Shown piece after piece: positions 8,512 through 18,370 of a DNA stretch of 64,000 nt. The stretch lies in assembly GCF_013522705.1 (NCBI RefSeq), contig NZ_JAAMRE010000003.1:1-64000 (forward strand), in the 5' to 3' direction. The number at the start of each line of letters is the position of its first letter. The first letter of the stretch is position 1. The stretch comes from Pseudomonas lurida (lineage in GTDB: Bacteria; Pseudomonadota; Gammaproteobacteria; Pseudomonadales; Pseudomonadaceae). The notes below the pieces were generated by a model. That model did no database searches. It was not told where the DNA came from and saw nothing but the letters and a program-made list of their open reading frames with translations. The position numbers were made by a program, and so were the translations under genes.

Positions 8512-8712
8512 ATGAACGCTCCAGACAAAGGCCCACGCTCCAGCGAGCATGCCAGCGGCAAGGATGAGCTGGGTTTCGACCCGGACTCGCCGGATGTCGC
8601 TGACCCGCAGGTCGACCCCATCGGCCCGGCCATCGCGCCGTTGGACAGGGACAAGAAGGATCAACCGGAAAAAAAGCCGCCCTACGATCCGTTGGGCGAC
8701 TTGAAGAAGTAA
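8512..8712 (+). CDS. Small hydrophilic conserved hypothetical protein
   Basis: 66 residues, with a high content of Asp, Pro and Lys and no hydrophobic core. GAGGAGAC precedes the ATG. It ends with the Lys-rich tail KKPPYDPLGDLKK. It is the second gene of a two-gene unit closed by the terminator at 8718. The function is unknown. Proteins of this look in pseudomonads are often linked to stress or stationary phase, but nothing in the sequence proves that. Confidence 0.65.
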   Translation: MNAPDKGPRSSEHASGKDELGFDPDSPDVADPQVDPIGPAIAPLDRDKKDQPEKKPPYDPLGDLKK

Positions 8713-8717
8713 GGCAG

Positions 8718-8744
8718 GCCCCGCTCGATTGAGCGGGGCTTTTT
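8718..8744 (+). terminator. Rho-independent terminator after the small-protein pair
   Basis: A 9-base GC-rich stem (8718-8726 with 8731-8739), GATT loop, then TTTTT. Confidence 0.92.
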
Positions 8745-8759
8745 CGTTAAGGGGTGGGG

Positions 8760-8996
8760 TTATTTAGGTGGCATCCAGGTGACATCGGTGATGCCGTATT
8801 TCTCCGCCCACGGACGGGTGGTTTTCTTTACTTGCTCATGGCCCACGCGGCCTATGCGACTCACGTGGGCAATGTCGGCGTCGACCGCCGCCCAATGCCA
8901 GGCCTCGGCGTTATTCATCACTTCGGCGCGTACTACAAAGGACTTCGGTTGACCGTGCAGCTGATAATTAATGGTGTAGATTTTTGCGGTACTCAT
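8760..8996 (-). CDS. Small conserved hypothetical protein (possibly DUF6555)
   Basis: 78 residues, soluble, with a mixed alpha/beta look (YTINYQLHGQPKSFVVRAEV at the N-terminus). The reverse complement carries GGGAGGCACC just before the ATG, a good ribosome binding site. It resembles small Pseudomonas proteins filed under DUF6555, a recollection I cannot check here. No function is known. It is convergent with the small acidic protein genes and shares the terminator region. Confidence 0.6.
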   Translation of the reverse strand: MSTAKIYTINYQLHGQPKSFVVRAEVMNNAEAWHWAAVDADIAHVSRIGRVGHEQVKKTTRPWAEKYGITDVTWMPPK

Positions 8997-9115
8997 GGTG
9001 CCTCCCTGACTTGTTATAAATGGATAGGAAGGCGTTTAAAAAGGTTCATTCAAAATGACAGTCTGCACGCGAGCGCGGCATAGTGACGCCTTTGCCCTTG
9101 CCCAAGGACCGTGCC

Positions 9116-9955
9116 ATGCCTCGACTCAACCATTGCCAACGCTACCTGCAACGCCTGGGCTACGACACGCCGCCGCCGCCCACTCTGCAAACCCTGCAGG
9201 ACCTGCAATTGCGTCATGTCAGCACTTTCGCCTTCGAAAGCCTGTCGACCCTGCTGCACCAGCCGGTGCCGATCGATCTGCCGAGTGTCGAGCATAAAGT
9301 GCTGTTCGAAGGGCGAGGCGGCTACTGCTACGAATTGAACCAGATGTTTCTGATACTGCTGCAGGAACTGGGCTTCGACGCGCGCGGCATCACGGGGCGA
9401 GTGGTTATGGGCGGCCCACCGGACGCGCGTACGGCGCGTACCCATCGCCTGAGCCTGGTGACCCTGGACGGGGCGCGCTACATCACCGACGTGGGCTTTG
9501 GTGGCATGGTGCCCAGCAGTCCCTTACTGCTTGATAGTCAAGCGGCGCAGGCCACGGCCCATGAGCCCTACCGTGTGACTTTCGATGCACGGGAGGGCAG
9601 CTACACGCTGTGGGCCGAGGTGGCCGGGGAATGGCGCGGCTTGTATGTGTTCGACCTGCAAGTGCAGGCCGACATCGACTATGAAATCGGCAACTGGTAT
9701 GTCTCGACTCACCCTGGCTCGCCATTTCTGGGACAACTCAAAGTCGCGCGGCTGGCCGTGGGGGAGCGCCACACGTTGAATAACGCGCACTACGCGATTC
9801 ACTACCTCGACCGGCCCAGCGCCAAGCGTACGGTGCACCACACTGATGAACTGCTGGCGTTGCTGCGTGACACCTTCGGCATTCAGGTGCCGACGCATCC
9901 GCACTTGAAGGACGCACTGGACGGCTTGATCCGGGCGAGCCGCCAAGAGCCTTGA
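9116..9955 (+). CDS. Arylamine N-acetyltransferase
   Basis: 279 residues. It transfers acetyl from acetyl-CoA to arylamines, hydrazines or related amines in the cytoplasm. The catalytic triad of the family is visible: Cys71 in the R-G-G-Y-C-Y-E motif, His110 in THRLSLV and Asp125 in DVGFGG, with spacing nearly identical to Salmonella NAT (C69, H107, D122). The ATG at 9116 is chosen over the one at 9083 because the family begins a few residues before the helix LNHCQRYLQRLG. The gene stands alone and no terminator follows directly. Confidence 0.88.
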   Translation: MPRLNHCQRYLQRLGYDTPPPPTLQTLQDLQLRHVSTFAFESLSTLLHQPVPIDLPSVEHKVLFEGRGGYCYELNQMFLILLQELGFDARGITGRVVMGGPPDARTARTHRLSLVTLDGARYITDVGFGGMVPSSPLLLDSQAAQATAHEPYRVTFDAREGSYTLWAEVAGEWRGLYVFDLQVQADIDYEIGNWYVSTHPGSPFLGQLKVARLAVGERHTLNNAHYAIHYLDRPSAKRTVHHTDELLALLRDTFGIQVPTHPHLKDALDGLIRASRQEP

Positions 9956-10003
9956 TCTAGAGCATTCGCTGAACCGTTTTACCTCCAAAATCAGGTGATT
10001 TTT

Positions 10004-10034
10004 TTCGAACCTTTTGCACGTGCGAAGGTTCGAA
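10004..10034. promoter_or_regulatory. Inverted repeat upstream of the outer membrane protein gene
   Basis: TTCGAACCTT at 10004-10013 and AAGGTTCGAA at 10025-10034 are perfect complements, and the centre contains the palindrome GCACGTGC (10016-10023). No T run follows on either strand, so it is not a normal terminator. It lies 46 bases before the ATG of the next gene, so it could be an operator or a 5' untranslated hairpin. Confidence 0.55.
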
Positions 10035-10063
10035 GCGATTCCTGAATAATTTGTCCACCTGAC

Positions 10064-10070
10064 AAGGAGA
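10064..10070 (+). promoter_or_regulatory. Ribosome binding site of the outer membrane protein gene
   Basis: AAGGAGA, 9 bases before the ATG at 10080, close to the ideal anti-16S match. Confidence 0.75.
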
Positions 10071-10079
10071 TGTAAAACG

Positions 10080-10832
10080 ATGTCCAAACTATTCGGAACA
10101 TTCCTCAAGAACGCTTCGTTGTTCGCCCTGGCCACCGCGCCGGCGATGGCGTTCGCAGCACCGTCCACCGACCCGATTTCCATCTTCGGGCTGCAGGGCA
10201 GCTACAACGATTTCAAACTCGAAGGCGGCAGCCAGAGCGACAAGGAGCACATGCCTGAAGCAGGCCTGTTCTACACCTTCGGCAACAAGCTCACCGCTGA
10301 GTCCGGTTTTATTTACCAAGCCGGCATCGAAGCCAAGTACGGTGAGAAGAGCGACAACAAACTCAAGGAAGGCCAAGCCGATCTCGACCTGGGCTGGCGT
10401 GCCGCGCTGGATGCGCGCAACTTTGTCGATGTGATCGTGGGCGGTGGTTACAGCTGGACCCGCTACGAGCCAGAGTCCAACGGTTATGACCTTGAGCTGA
10501 CCACCAAATCGCCATTTGCCAAGGCGGCACTGGGTTACAACCACCAGTTCGATGACATGACCCTGCGGGTTGAAGCCGGTGCGCGTCACACCCTCGACGG
10601 CCGCGTCAAAGTTAAGGTTGACGGCTTGGGCAGCGATTCCGTGGACCTTAAAGACCGCACCAACCCGTACGCGGAAGTCAGCCTGCTGATGAATCAGAAA
10701 GGCAACCTGCCTGTGATGGCGGGCCTGTACTACACCCGCACCGAATACAAACTGGATGAAGACTCCCCCGTGGCCGACAACACCAAGCTCAAGCGTGACG
10801 AGTACGGGTTCAAGGTCGGTATTGCGTTCTAA
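10080..10832 (+). CDS. Outer membrane beta-barrel protein
   Basis: 250 residues. A signal peptide is clear: basic start, hydrophobic stretch, and an AFA-A cleavage site near residue 26. The mature part alternates polar and apolar residues, contains many Tyr and Gly, and ends in the C-terminal Phe (VGIAF) required for BamA-dependent insertion. I expect 8 to 10 strands. It resembles small Omp25/OmpX-like or autotransporter-barrel-like proteins; the ligand or role is unknown. It has a strong ribosome binding site and a notable palindrome upstream, and is probably monocistronic. Confidence 0.78.
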   Translation: MSKLFGTFLKNASLFALATAPAMAFAAPSTDPISIFGLQGSYNDFKLEGGSQSDKEHMPEAGLFYTFGNKLTAESGFIYQAGIEAKYGEKSDNKLKEGQADLDLGWRAALDARNFVDVIVGGGYSWTRYEPESNGYDLELTTKSPFAKAALGYNHQFDDMTLRVEAGARHTLDGRVKVKVDGLGSDSVDLKDRTNPYAEVSLLMNQKGNLPVMAGLYYTRTEYKLDEDSPVADNTKLKRDEYGFKVGIAF

Positions 10833-10837
10833 TCCGC

Positions 10838-10970
10838 TTGTAGTGAGCGGGCTGATTGGATAAGGGGGAGCTTTGTGGTGACTGAGCTTGTGGTCTACAG
10901 GCTCTTATTGTGAACAGGCCTTTGTGGTGAGCGGGCTTGCCCCGCGCCGGGCTGCGCAGCAGCCCCACCA
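10838..10970. repeat. REP sequences, GAGCGGGC type, one good and two degraded copies
   Basis: A good copy, TGTGGTGAGCGGGCTTGCCC onward with the GGGCTGC/GCAGCCCC extension, covers 10923-10970. Two weaker relatives start near 10840 (TGTAGTGAGCGGGCTG) and 10874 (TGTGGTGACTGAGCTTG), in the same orientation. The rest of the gap 10833-11032 holds nothing else I can recognise. Confidence 0.75.
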
Positions 10971-11032
10971 AAGGCATTGCTAAACCCGGCTTGGCACTGC
11001 GCTGAAAACCTCCAACCCAATCCCCTCAATGC

Positions 11033-11061
11033 AAAAACGGCGCCCGAAAGGCGCCGTTTTT
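11033..11061. terminator. Bidirectional terminator between the outer membrane protein gene and nuoN
   Basis: Perfect 12-base stem (11033-11044 with 11050-11061), CGAAA loop, with A run on one side and T run on the other. It can end the plus-strand barrel gene and the minus-strand nuo operon. Confidence 0.93.
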
Positions 11062-11085
11062 GTTTACTCACATCCCGCTAAGCGA

Positions 11086-12549
11086 TCAAACACCCAGCAC
11101 CGCATGCTGCACCAGGGTGAGCAACGGCTGTGGGTACACGCCCAGGAAGAAGGCGAGCAGGGCGATGGCCAGCAGCATTACGCCACCGGCTTTCTGTTCC
11201 CAGTGCAGCTCGGCATCCACACGCCGCAGGTTCGGCTCGATCAGGTACAGGGTGACCATCACGCGCAGGTAGTAGAACACGCCGATGGCGCTGCCCAGTA
11301 CCAGCGATGCAACCAGCCACCACTCATGCGCTTCAACACCGGTAGCGACGATGTAGAACTTGCCGATAAAGCCTGCGGTCAGCGGGATACCGGCCAGGGA
11401 CAGCATCATCACGGTCAGCACAGCGGTCAGGTACGGACGGCGCCAGAACAGGCCGCGGTATTCGTACAGCGCGTCGGCATCACGGCCTTTGTAAGGCGAG
11501 GACATCAATGTGATCACGCCGAACGCGCCGAGGCTGGTGATCACGTAGGTGACCAGGTACACGCCGATGGCTTCCACGGCCAGGCCTTTGCTCGCCACCA
11601 GGGCGATCAGCAGGTAGCCGAAGTGCGCGATGGACGAATAACCCAGCAGACGCTTGAGGTTGTTCTGGGTCAACGCCAGCAGGTTGCCGAACAGGATCGA
11701 CGCAATCGCGATCACGGTCAGCACGTTGCTCAGCACGCCGGTATTGGCGGCAGGGGAGATCTGGAACAGACGCACCATCACCGCAAACACCGCGACTTTC
11801 GACGCCGTGGCCAGGAACGCAGCCACCGGCGCCGGGGCGCCTTCGTACACGTCCGGGGTCCACAGGTGGAACGGCACCAGCGACAGTTTGAACGCCAGGC
11901 CAATCAGCATCATGGCCAGGCCCAGCTGGGCGATCGGTGCAGGCAGGTGGGTGGCGGCCAGGGCGTGACCGATACCGGTGAAGCTCAGGCTGCCGGCTTC
12001 GGCGTAGAGCAGGGCCATACCGAACAACAGGAACGCGGAACCGGCGGCCGACAGCACCATGTACTTGATGCCGGCTTCCAGGGAGCGCTTGTTGAAGAAG
12101 GCGTAGGCCACCAGGCCGTAGGTCGGGATCGACAGCAGTTCCAGGCCGATGAACAAGCCGGCCAGGTGCTGCGCGCTGACCAGCACGATACCGCCGGCCG
12201 CAGCCAGCAGGATCAGCAGGTACAGCTCTTCGCGGTTGCCTGGGTAGCCGGTGCCGCCTTCGCCGAGGTAGGCGTGGGCGAGGGTGACGCACGCCAGGGT
12301 GGCCACCAGGATCAGCGCGATGTACAGCAGTGCGAAGTCATCGATCATCATCAGCGGGGTGACCGCCAACGGCGCGACCTTGAGGGCCGGAATGATCGAC
12401 AGCAGGGCCAGGTTCAACCCGGCACAGGACAGCAGGAACGTTTGCGAGTGATTGCGGCGCCAGGCGATCGCCAGCATCACCACCACGATGGTGAGGCTGG
12501 TGATCAGCAGCGGCGCAAGCGCGATAAAGTGTTGGATCGTGAATTCCAT
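11086..12549 (-). CDS. nuoN: NADH-quinone oxidoreductase subunit N
   Basis: 487 residues, about 14 transmembrane helices, an antiporter-like proton-pumping subunit of complex I. The family features [10 protein letters not shown] and the Lys-containing broken-helix region [15 protein letters not shown] are present. The start MEFTIQHF at 12549 fits the family; the longer open frame to 12612 does not. It is the last gene of the nuo operon, 7 bases after nuoM, and is closed by the terminator at 11033-11061. Confidence 0.97.
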   Translation of the reverse strand: MEFTIQHFIALAPLLITSLTIVVVMLAIAWRRNHSQTFLLSCAGLNLALLSIIPALKVAPLAVTPLMMIDDFALLYIALILVATLACVTLAHAYLGEGGTGYPGNREELYLLILLAAAGGIVLVSAQHLAGLFIGLELLSIPTYGLVAYAFFNKRSLEAGIKYMVLSAAGSAFLLFGMALLYAEAGSLSFTGIGHALAATHLPAPIAQLGLAMMLIGLAFKLSLVPFHLWTPDVYEGAPAPVAAFLATASKVAVFAVMVRLFQISPAANTGVLSNVLTVIAIASILFGNLLALTQNNLKRLLGYSSIAHFGYLLIALVASKGLAVEAIGVYLVTYVITSLGAFGVITLMSSPYKGRDADALYEYRGLFWRRPYLTAVLTVMMLSLAGIPLTAGFIGKFYIVATGVEAHEWWLVASLVLGSAIGVFYYLRVMVTLYLIEPNLRRVDAELHWEQKAGGVMLLAIALLAFFLGVYPQPLLTLVQHAVLGV

Positions 12550-12556
12550 AGCGCTC

Positions 12557-14089
12557 TTACCGGGCCGAAGCGAGTTGAGAGAAGGCGGTGCCGAACCACT
12601 GCTGCACGCCATGCATCGTTGCGGCAGACGTGTCCAGGAACGGTTGCGGGTACACGCCGATATAGATCAGTAATACCGCAAGACCGAGCACCATGATCAG
12701 TTCGCGCGCATCCATCCCTTTCAGGACGGTGTCGGACTTGGCCGGGCCGAAGTAAGCGCGGTGGATCATGATCAGCGAGTAGACCGAACCGAATACCAGG
12801 CCCGAGGTGGCGATGGCGCTGATCCACGGCGTTTGTACGAACGCGCCCATCAGGATCAGGAACTCGCCGATGAAGTTGCCGGTGCCCGGCAGGCCCAGGG
12901 ACGCGGCGGCGAAGAACAGGCTGATCGCCGGCAGGTAGGCAATGCGCGACCACACGCCACCCATCTCACGCATGTCACGGGTGTGCAGGCGCTCGTACAA
13001 CTGACCACTCAGGATAAACAGTGCGGCGGCCGAGACACCGTGGGCCAACATCTGGATCACGGCGCCTTGCAACGCCAGTTGGCTGCCCGAGTAGATGCCG
13101 ATCAGTACGAAGCCCATGTGGGAAACGGACGAGAAGGCAATCAGACGCTTGATGTCGGTTTGCGCGAAAGCCAGGAACGCACCGTAGAAAATCCCGATCA
13201 GACCCAGGGTCATGGCAATCGGCGCAAACTCGGCCGAAGCATTCGGGAACAGCGGCAGGGCAAAACGCAGCAGACCATACGCAGCGGTCTTCAGCAGGAT
13301 ACCGGCCAGGTCGACGGAACCGGCGGTCGGTGCCTGGGCGTGCGCATCCGGCAGCCAGGAGTGGAACGGCACCACCGGCAGCTTCACCGCAAAGGCGATG
13401 AAGAAGCCCAGCATCAGCACGTACTCGGTGGTCAGCGACATCTTGGTCTTCAACAGATCGGCGTAGTTGAAGGTGATCACGCCGGTGTTGTTGAAATTGA
13501 CCAGTACCAGACCCAGGATCGCCACCAACATGATCAGGCCGGAAGCCTGGGTGAAGATGAAGAACTTGGTCGCCGCGTAGATCCGGGTTTTCTTGCCGTC
13601 CGAAGAACTGTGACCCCAGAGCGCGATGAGGAAGTACATCGGCACCAGCATCATTTCCCAGAAGAAGAAGAACATGAACAGGTCGAGGGCGAGGAACACG
13701 CCGACCACGCCGCCCAGGATCCACATCAGGTTCAGGTGGAAGAAGCCCACGTGACGCTGGATCTCTTTCCAGGAGCAGAGTACCGAGAGGATACCTAGCA
13801 GGCCGGTCAGCAGGATCATCAACAGCGACAGGCCGTCGAGGGCCAGGTGCACGTTGATGCCGAAGCGCTGGATCCACACGTGCTTGAATTCAAGCGCGAA
13901 CGTCGGATCGACACCCGGTGCCGGAGCAAATGAATAGTCGCCATGGGCCCACAGCCAGAGGCCGAGCGCGAGTTCCAGGGACATGGTCAGCAACGCAATC
14001 CAGCGGGGGAGGGTGGCGCCGAAGCGTTCACCCATCCAGCAGAGCAGGCCGCCGATAAAGGGGATCAGGATTAGCCAGGGCAGAATCAT
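12557..14089 (-). CDS. nuoM: NADH-quinone oxidoreductase subunit M
   Basis: 510 residues with about 14 transmembrane helices; second antiporter-like proton channel of complex I. The motifs [15 protein letters not shown] and [16 protein letters not shown] are diagnostic and carry the conserved Glu and Lys of the proton path. It lies 39 bases downstream of nuoL and 7 bases upstream of nuoN, all in one operon. Full length, no irregularity seen. Confidence 0.97.
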   Translation of the reverse strand: MILPWLILIPFIGGLLCWMGERFGATLPRWIALLTMSLELALGLWLWAHGDYSFAPAPGVDPTFALEFKHVWIQRFGINVHLALDGLSLLMILLTGLLGILSVLCSWKEIQRHVGFFHLNLMWILGGVVGVFLALDLFMFFFFWEMMLVPMYFLIALWGHSSSDGKKTRIYAATKFFIFTQASGLIMLVAILGLVLVNFNNTGVITFNYADLLKTKMSLTTEYVLMLGFFIAFAVKLPVVPFHSWLPDAHAQAPTAGSVDLAGILLKTAAYGLLRFALPLFPNASAEFAPIAMTLGLIGIFYGAFLAFAQTDIKRLIAFSSVSHMGFVLIGIYSGSQLALQGAVIQMLAHGVSAAALFILSGQLYERLHTRDMREMGGVWSRIAYLPAISLFFAAASLGLPGTGNFIGEFLILMGAFVQTPWISAIATSGLVFGSVYSLIMIHRAYFGPAKSDTVLKGMDARELIMVLGLAVLLIYIGVYPQPFLDTSAATMHGVQQWFGTAFSQLASAR

Positions 14090-14128
14090 GACGGGCTCGT
14101 TTCCTTTCGCAAGTTCGCAAAGTTCATA

Positions 14129-15982
14129 TCAGACCGCTACCACTACGATGGCGCCGATCACCAGCACGGCGCCAGCCGCCATGGAAGCCGCATACCAACG
14201 CAATTGGCCGGTCTCGCTGCGGCTCAAGGCTGTGTGACCGCCTTTGGCCGCGCGCGGGATCAAACCAATGGTCTGGTCGAGCGGGTCTTTACGCAGTACA
14301 TGGCTGATGGCCAGGTACGGCTTGACGAACAGTTTGTCGTAGATCCAGTCGAAGCCCCAGGCAGCGAACCACCAGGCCGACAGGAAACGGCCGATGCCAC
14401 TGTTGGCCACGGCGGTCACGAAGCGGCGCTTGCCGAGGAACAGCAGGGCCGCCAGCAGGATACCGGCAATGGCAATGGCGCCCGAGGCGATTTCCAGGCT
14501 GTGCTTGGCGTCGCCGCCGGCATGGCCCACGCTTTCCGGCAATACGCCGGCCAGTGGCGGAGTGATCATGGCGCCGATGAAAGTCGACAGGATGATCAGC
14601 ACCGACAGTGGCAGCCAATGCGAGATGCCGTGGCCTGCGTGTGCTTCGGTCTTGGCTTCACCGTGGAAGGTGATGAAGATCAGGCGGAAGGTGTACAGCG
14701 AGGTCATGAAGGCACCTACCAGGCCTGCGTACAGCAGGTTCTGGTTGCCGCTGGCAAAGGCTTCCCAAAGGATTTCGTCCTTGGAGTAGAAACCGGCGGT
14801 CACCAGCGGCAGGGCGGCCAGGGCTGCACCACCGACGATGAAGCTGGCATAGGCCAATGGCAGTTTCTTCCACAGGCCGCCCATCTTGAAGATGTTCTGC
14901 TCGTGGTGGCAGGCCACGATCACCGCACCGGAAGCGAGGAACAGCAGGGCCTTGAAGAAGGCGTGGGTCATCAGGTGGAAGATCGCCGCGTCCCAGGCGC
15001 CGACGCCCAGGGCCAGGAACATGTAGCCGATCTGGCTCATGGTCGAGTAGGCGAGGATGCGCTTGATGTCGGTCTGTACCAGCGCGGCGAAGCCGGCCAG
15101 TACCAGGGTCACGCCGCCGACCAGGCCCACCAGGTGCAGGATCTCCGGCGCCAGGGTGAACAGGCCGTGGGTACGGGCGATCAGGTAGACACCGGCGGTT
15201 ACCATCGTTGCGGCGTGGATCAGTGCCGACACCGGGGTAGGGCCGGCCATCGCGTCCGCCAGCCAGGTCTGCAGTGGCAGTTGCGCGGATTTACCCACGG
15301 CGCCGCCCAGCAGCATCAGCGTGGCCAGAGTGATCCAGAAGTCGCCGACCTGGAATTTCTGCGGTGCCAGTACCAGCAGTTCCTGGATGTTCAGCGTGCC
15401 CACCTGTTGGAACAGGATGAACAGGCCGATGGCCATGAACACGTCGCCGATACGGGTGACGATAAACGCCTTGAGCGCGGCATTACCGTTGTTGCGGTTG
15501 CTGTAGTAGAAACCGATCAACAGGTACGAGCACAGGCCCACGCCTTCCCAGCCGAAGTACAGGAACAACAGGTTATCGCCGAGCACCAGGAACAGCATGC
15601 TGGCGATAAACAGGTTGGTGTACGAGAAGAAGCGCGAGTAGCCCGCTTCACCGCGCATGTACCAGGACGCGAACAGGTGGATCAGGAAACCCACGCCGAC
15701 CACTACGCCGAGCATGGTGATCGACAGGCCGTCGATGTAGAGAGCGAAGTTGGGCTTGAAGCCTTCCACCGACATCCACTGCCACAGCACCAGGGTGTAG
15801 TGACCGCCTTCCGGCGGCGCCACGTTGAATTGCCAGATGACGTAGGCGGCGACGATCGCCGACAGGCCAATCGAACCCACGCCGATCAGCGCGGACAGGT
15901 TTTCCGACCAGCGCCCGCGAGAGAACGACAGCAGCAGGAAACCGATCAGGGGAAACAGGAAAGTCAGAAAGATCATGTTCAT
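14129..15982 (-). CDS. nuoL: NADH-quinone oxidoreductase subunit L
   Basis: 617 residues. The largest antiporter-like subunit, placed at the distal end of the membrane arm, with the long lateral helix near the C-terminus. Visible motifs are [17 protein letters not shown] with the conserved Glu and [19 protein letters not shown] with the conserved Trp and Asp. The start overlaps the nuoK stop by 4 bases, typical of translational coupling. Confidence 0.97.
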   Translation of the reverse strand: MNMIFLTFLFPLIGFLLLSFSRGRWSENLSALIGVGSIGLSAIVAAYVIWQFNVAPPEGGHYTLVLWQWMSVEGFKPNFALYIDGLSITMLGVVVGVGFLIHLFASWYMRGEAGYSRFFSYTNLFIASMLFLVLGDNLLFLYFGWEGVGLCSYLLIGFYYSNRNNGNAALKAFIVTRIGDVFMAIGLFILFQQVGTLNIQELLVLAPQKFQVGDFWITLATLMLLGGAVGKSAQLPLQTWLADAMAGPTPVSALIHAATMVTAGVYLIARTHGLFTLAPEILHLVGLVGGVTLVLAGFAALVQTDIKRILAYSTMSQIGYMFLALGVGAWDAAIFHLMTHAFFKALLFLASGAVIVACHHEQNIFKMGGLWKKLPLAYASFIVGGAALAALPLVTAGFYSKDEILWEAFASGNQNLLYAGLVGAFMTSLYTFRLIFITFHGEAKTEAHAGHGISHWLPLSVLIILSTFIGAMITPPLAGVLPESVGHAGGDAKHSLEIASGAIAIAGILLAALLFLGKRRFVTAVANSGIGRFLSAWWFAAWGFDWIYDKLFVKPYLAISHVLRKDPLDQTIGLIPRAAKGGHTALSRSETGQLRWYAASMAAGAVLVIGAIVVVAV

Positions 15983-16287
15983 CCGCGCATCTCACTGGCA
16001 GCGTCGATATCAAGCGTGTGGAAGCGACGGTACAGCTGCAGCAGGATCGCCAGGCCGATACTGGCCTCGGCGGCTGCCAGGCTGATCACCAGGATGAACA
16101 TGACTTGTCCATCCGGCTGGCCCCAACGTGCACCCGCGACGATGAACGCCAGTGCGGCGGCGTTCATCATGATTTCCAGGCTCATCAACACGAACAAAAT
16201 GTTACGGCGAACCATCAGGCCGACCAGGCCAAGGCAGAACAGGATGCCGGCGACCGCCAGACCATGCTCCAAAGGGATAGCAGGCAT
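15979..16287 (-). CDS. nuoK: NADH-quinone oxidoreductase subunit K
   Basis: 102 residues, three transmembrane helices, homologue of Mrp antiporter subunit C. The conserved Glu residues are seen in [13 protein letters not shown] and [11 protein letters not shown]. The start MPAIPLEHG at 16287 gives the usual length of 102; an ATG two codons earlier is possible but would overlap nuoJ. It overlaps nuoL by 4 bases. Confidence 0.96.
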   Translation of the reverse strand: MPAIPLEHGLAVAGILFCLGLVGLMVRRNILFVLMSLEIMMNAAALAFIVAGARWGQPDGQVMFILVISLAAAEASIGLAILLQLYRRFHTLDIDAASEMRG

Positions 16288-16289
16288 CG

Positions 16290-16793
16290 TCATTGCTCCT
16301 TGGCTTCGTTGCGGCCCAAGTGGAAGGCGGTGACGGCTGCGGCGAGCAGCAGCATCGACGCCAGTTCGACCACCAGCAGGTACGGGCCGAACAGGCTGAT
16401 GCCGACGGCTTTCGCATCCACGGTGGTGTGGCCGATGGCCTGGCCGCTCTGGTGAGCGAACAGCACATACAGCAGTTCACCCAGCAGCAGCGCCGCGAGG
16501 ACAACCGGGCCGAGCCAGATGCCGGGCTTGAGCCAGACGCGTTCCTGGGCGACCGAAGCCGGCCCCAGGTTGAGCATCATCACCACAAACACGAACAGCA
16601 CCATGATGGCGCCGGCGTAGGCGATCACTTCCAGCACACCGGCGAACGGTGCGCCGAGGCTGAAGAAGGTCATGGCCACGGCGATCAGCGAAATGATCAG
16701 GTAGAGCAGGGCGTGCACGGGGTTGGTGTTGGTGATCACGCGAAGCGTGGACACAACCGCGATACCCGATGCGAAATAGAAAGCGAATTCCAT
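16290..16793 (-). CDS. nuoJ: NADH-quinone oxidoreductase subunit J
   Basis: 167 residues, five transmembrane helices; part of the proximal membrane arm whose third helix changes between alpha and pi form during turnover. The conserved stretch [19 protein letters not shown] is intact. It is 9 bases after nuoI and 2 bases before nuoK in the operon. Confidence 0.96.
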   Translation of the reverse strand: MEFAFYFASGIAVVSTLRVITNTNPVHALLYLIISLIAVAMTFFSLGAPFAGVLEVIAYAGAIMVLFVFVVMMLNLGPASVAQERVWLKPGIWLGPVVLAALLLGELLYVLFAHQSGQAIGHTTVDAKAVGISLFGPYLLVVELASMLLLAAAVTAFHLGRNEAKEQ

Positions 16794-16802
16794 CTTTCTT
16801 CC

Positions 16803-17351
16803 TTAAGGCAGCAAGCTCTTCACGTTGATCGGCTCGGCTTCGTTTTGTGCGGCGCCTTTGGGCTTACCGGCAACGGCCATACCTGCAACACGATAGAAGT
16901 TGTAATCAGGGTTTTTACCGGGACCGGAAATCAAAAGATCTTCTTTCTCGTACACCAGGTCCTGACGTTTGAACTCGGCCATCTCGAAATCCGGTGTGAG
17001 CTGGATCGCGGTGGTCGGGCAAGCTTCCTCGCAGAGGCCGCAGAAAATGCAGCGCGAGAAGTTGATGCGGAAGAAGTCCGGGTACCAGCGACCGTCTTCG
17101 GTTTCAGCTTTCTGCAGGGAGATGCAACCCACCGGGCACGCCACGGCGCACAGGTTGCAGGCTACGCAACGCTCTTCGCCATCGGGGTCGCGGGTCAGTA
17201 CGATGCGGCCGCGATAGCGCGGCGGCAGGTACACCGCTTCTTCCGGGTATTGCAGGGTGTCGCGTTTGCGAAAGCCGTGGCCGAAAACCATCACCAGGCT
17301 TCGCAACTGGGTACCGGTACCCTTAACGATGTCGCCAATATATTTGAACAT
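16803..17351 (-). CDS. nuoI: NADH-quinone oxidoreductase subunit I, 8Fe ferredoxin-like
   Basis: 182 residues. It carries iron-sulfur clusters N6a and N6b, bound by the two motifs [15 protein letters not shown] and [15 protein letters not shown]. It passes electrons from NuoG to NuoB near the membrane. It sits in operon order after nuoH with an 11-base gap. The N-terminal amphipathic region [11 protein letters not shown] matches the family start. Confidence 0.97.
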   Translation of the reverse strand: MFKYIGDIVKGTGTQLRSLVMVFGHGFRKRDTLQYPEEAVYLPPRYRGRIVLTRDPDGEERCVACNLCAVACPVGCISLQKAETEDGRWYPDFFRINFSRCIFCGLCEEACPTTAIQLTPDFEMAEFKRQDLVYEKEDLLISGPGKNPDYNFYRVAGMAVAGKPKGAAQNEAEPINVKSLLP

Positions 17352-17362
17352 GGGTCAAATCC

Positions 17363-18370
17363 TCACTGAACCGCGCCCGCTGGCGTGTTCAACAACACAA
17401 CGGCAGCGGTCACCAGCAAATTGATCAGGGTCAGCGGCAGGCAGAAGCGCCAGCTGAAATCCATCACCTGGTCGTATCGTGGACGCGGAATGGAAGCGCG
17501 CAGCAGGATAAACAACATGATGAAGAACGCGGTCTTCAGGAAGAACCAGAAGAACGCCAACTGCGGCAGGATGCCGAATGGACCATGCCAGCCGCCGAAG
17601 AACAGCGTGACCAGCAGGGCCGAGATCAAGATGATGCCGATGTACTCACCGACAAAGAACATGCCCCACTTCATACCGGCGTATTCAATGTGGTAACCGT
17701 CGGCCAGTTCCTGTTCCGCTTCCGGCTGGTCGAACGGGTGACGGTGAGTCACGGCCACGCCAGCGATGAAGAAGGTACAGAAGCCAAAGAACTGCGGAAT
17801 GATGAACCACAGGTTCTGCGCCTGGTACTCGACGATGTCGCGCATGTTGAACGAGCCGACCTGCACCACGATGCCCATCAGCGCCAGGCCCATGAACACT
17901 TCGTAGGACACGGTCTGGGCCGAGGCCCGCAAGCTGCCCAGCAGGGCGAACTTGTTGTTGCTCGACCAACCGGCGAACAGCACCGCGTAGACCGACAGGC
18001 CGGCCATGGCGAAGAAGAACAGCAAGCCGATGTTCAGGTCCGCCACGCCCCAGGTCGGGGTGATCGGGATGATCGCGAAGGCGATCAGCAAGGCGCTCAT
18101 GGCCACGACCGGTGCCAGGGTGAAGATCACCTTGTCGGCAAACGGCGGGGTCCAGTCTTCCTTGAAGAACATCTTCAGCATGTCGGCGGCGATCTGGAAC
18201 ATGCCGAACGGGCCGACACGGTTCGGACCGTAACGGTCCTGCCACCAGCCCAACAGGCGACGTTCGATGAAGCTGAGCAGGGCGCCCGCCACAACCACGG
18301 CCAACAGGATCACGATAGCCTTGACGACCGAGATGATCACGTCGATCACTTCAGGGGTGAACCAGGTCAT
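17363..18370 (-). CDS. nuoH: NADH-quinone oxidoreductase subunit H
   Basis: 335 residues, eight transmembrane helices. It forms part of the quinone entry chamber. Family signatures present are [20 protein letters not shown] and [20 protein letters not shown], the latter rich in acidic residues of the E-channel. Its start overlaps the nuoG stop by 4 bases. Confidence 0.97.
   Translation of the reverse strand: MTWFTPEVIDVIISVVKAIVILLAVVVAGALLSFIERRLLGWWQDRYGPNRVGPFGMFQIAADMLKMFFKEDWTPPFADKVIFTLAPVVAMSALLIAFAIIPITPTWGVADLNIGLLFFFAMAGLSVYAVLFAGWSSNNKFALLGSLRASAQTVSYEVFMGLALMGIVVQVGSFNMRDIVEYQAQNLWFIIPQFFGFCTFFIAGVAVTHRHPFDQPEAEQELADGYHIEYAGMKWGMFFVGEYIGIILISALLVTLFFGGWHGPFGILPQLAFFWFFLKTAFFIMLFILLRASIPRPRYDQVMDFSWRFCLPLTLINLLVTAAVVLLNTPAGAVQ

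Noticed and set aside
8760..9115. Promoter for the arylamine acetyltransferase gene in the gap before 9116
   Set aside because: No clear -35/-10 pair could be named, so none is listed.
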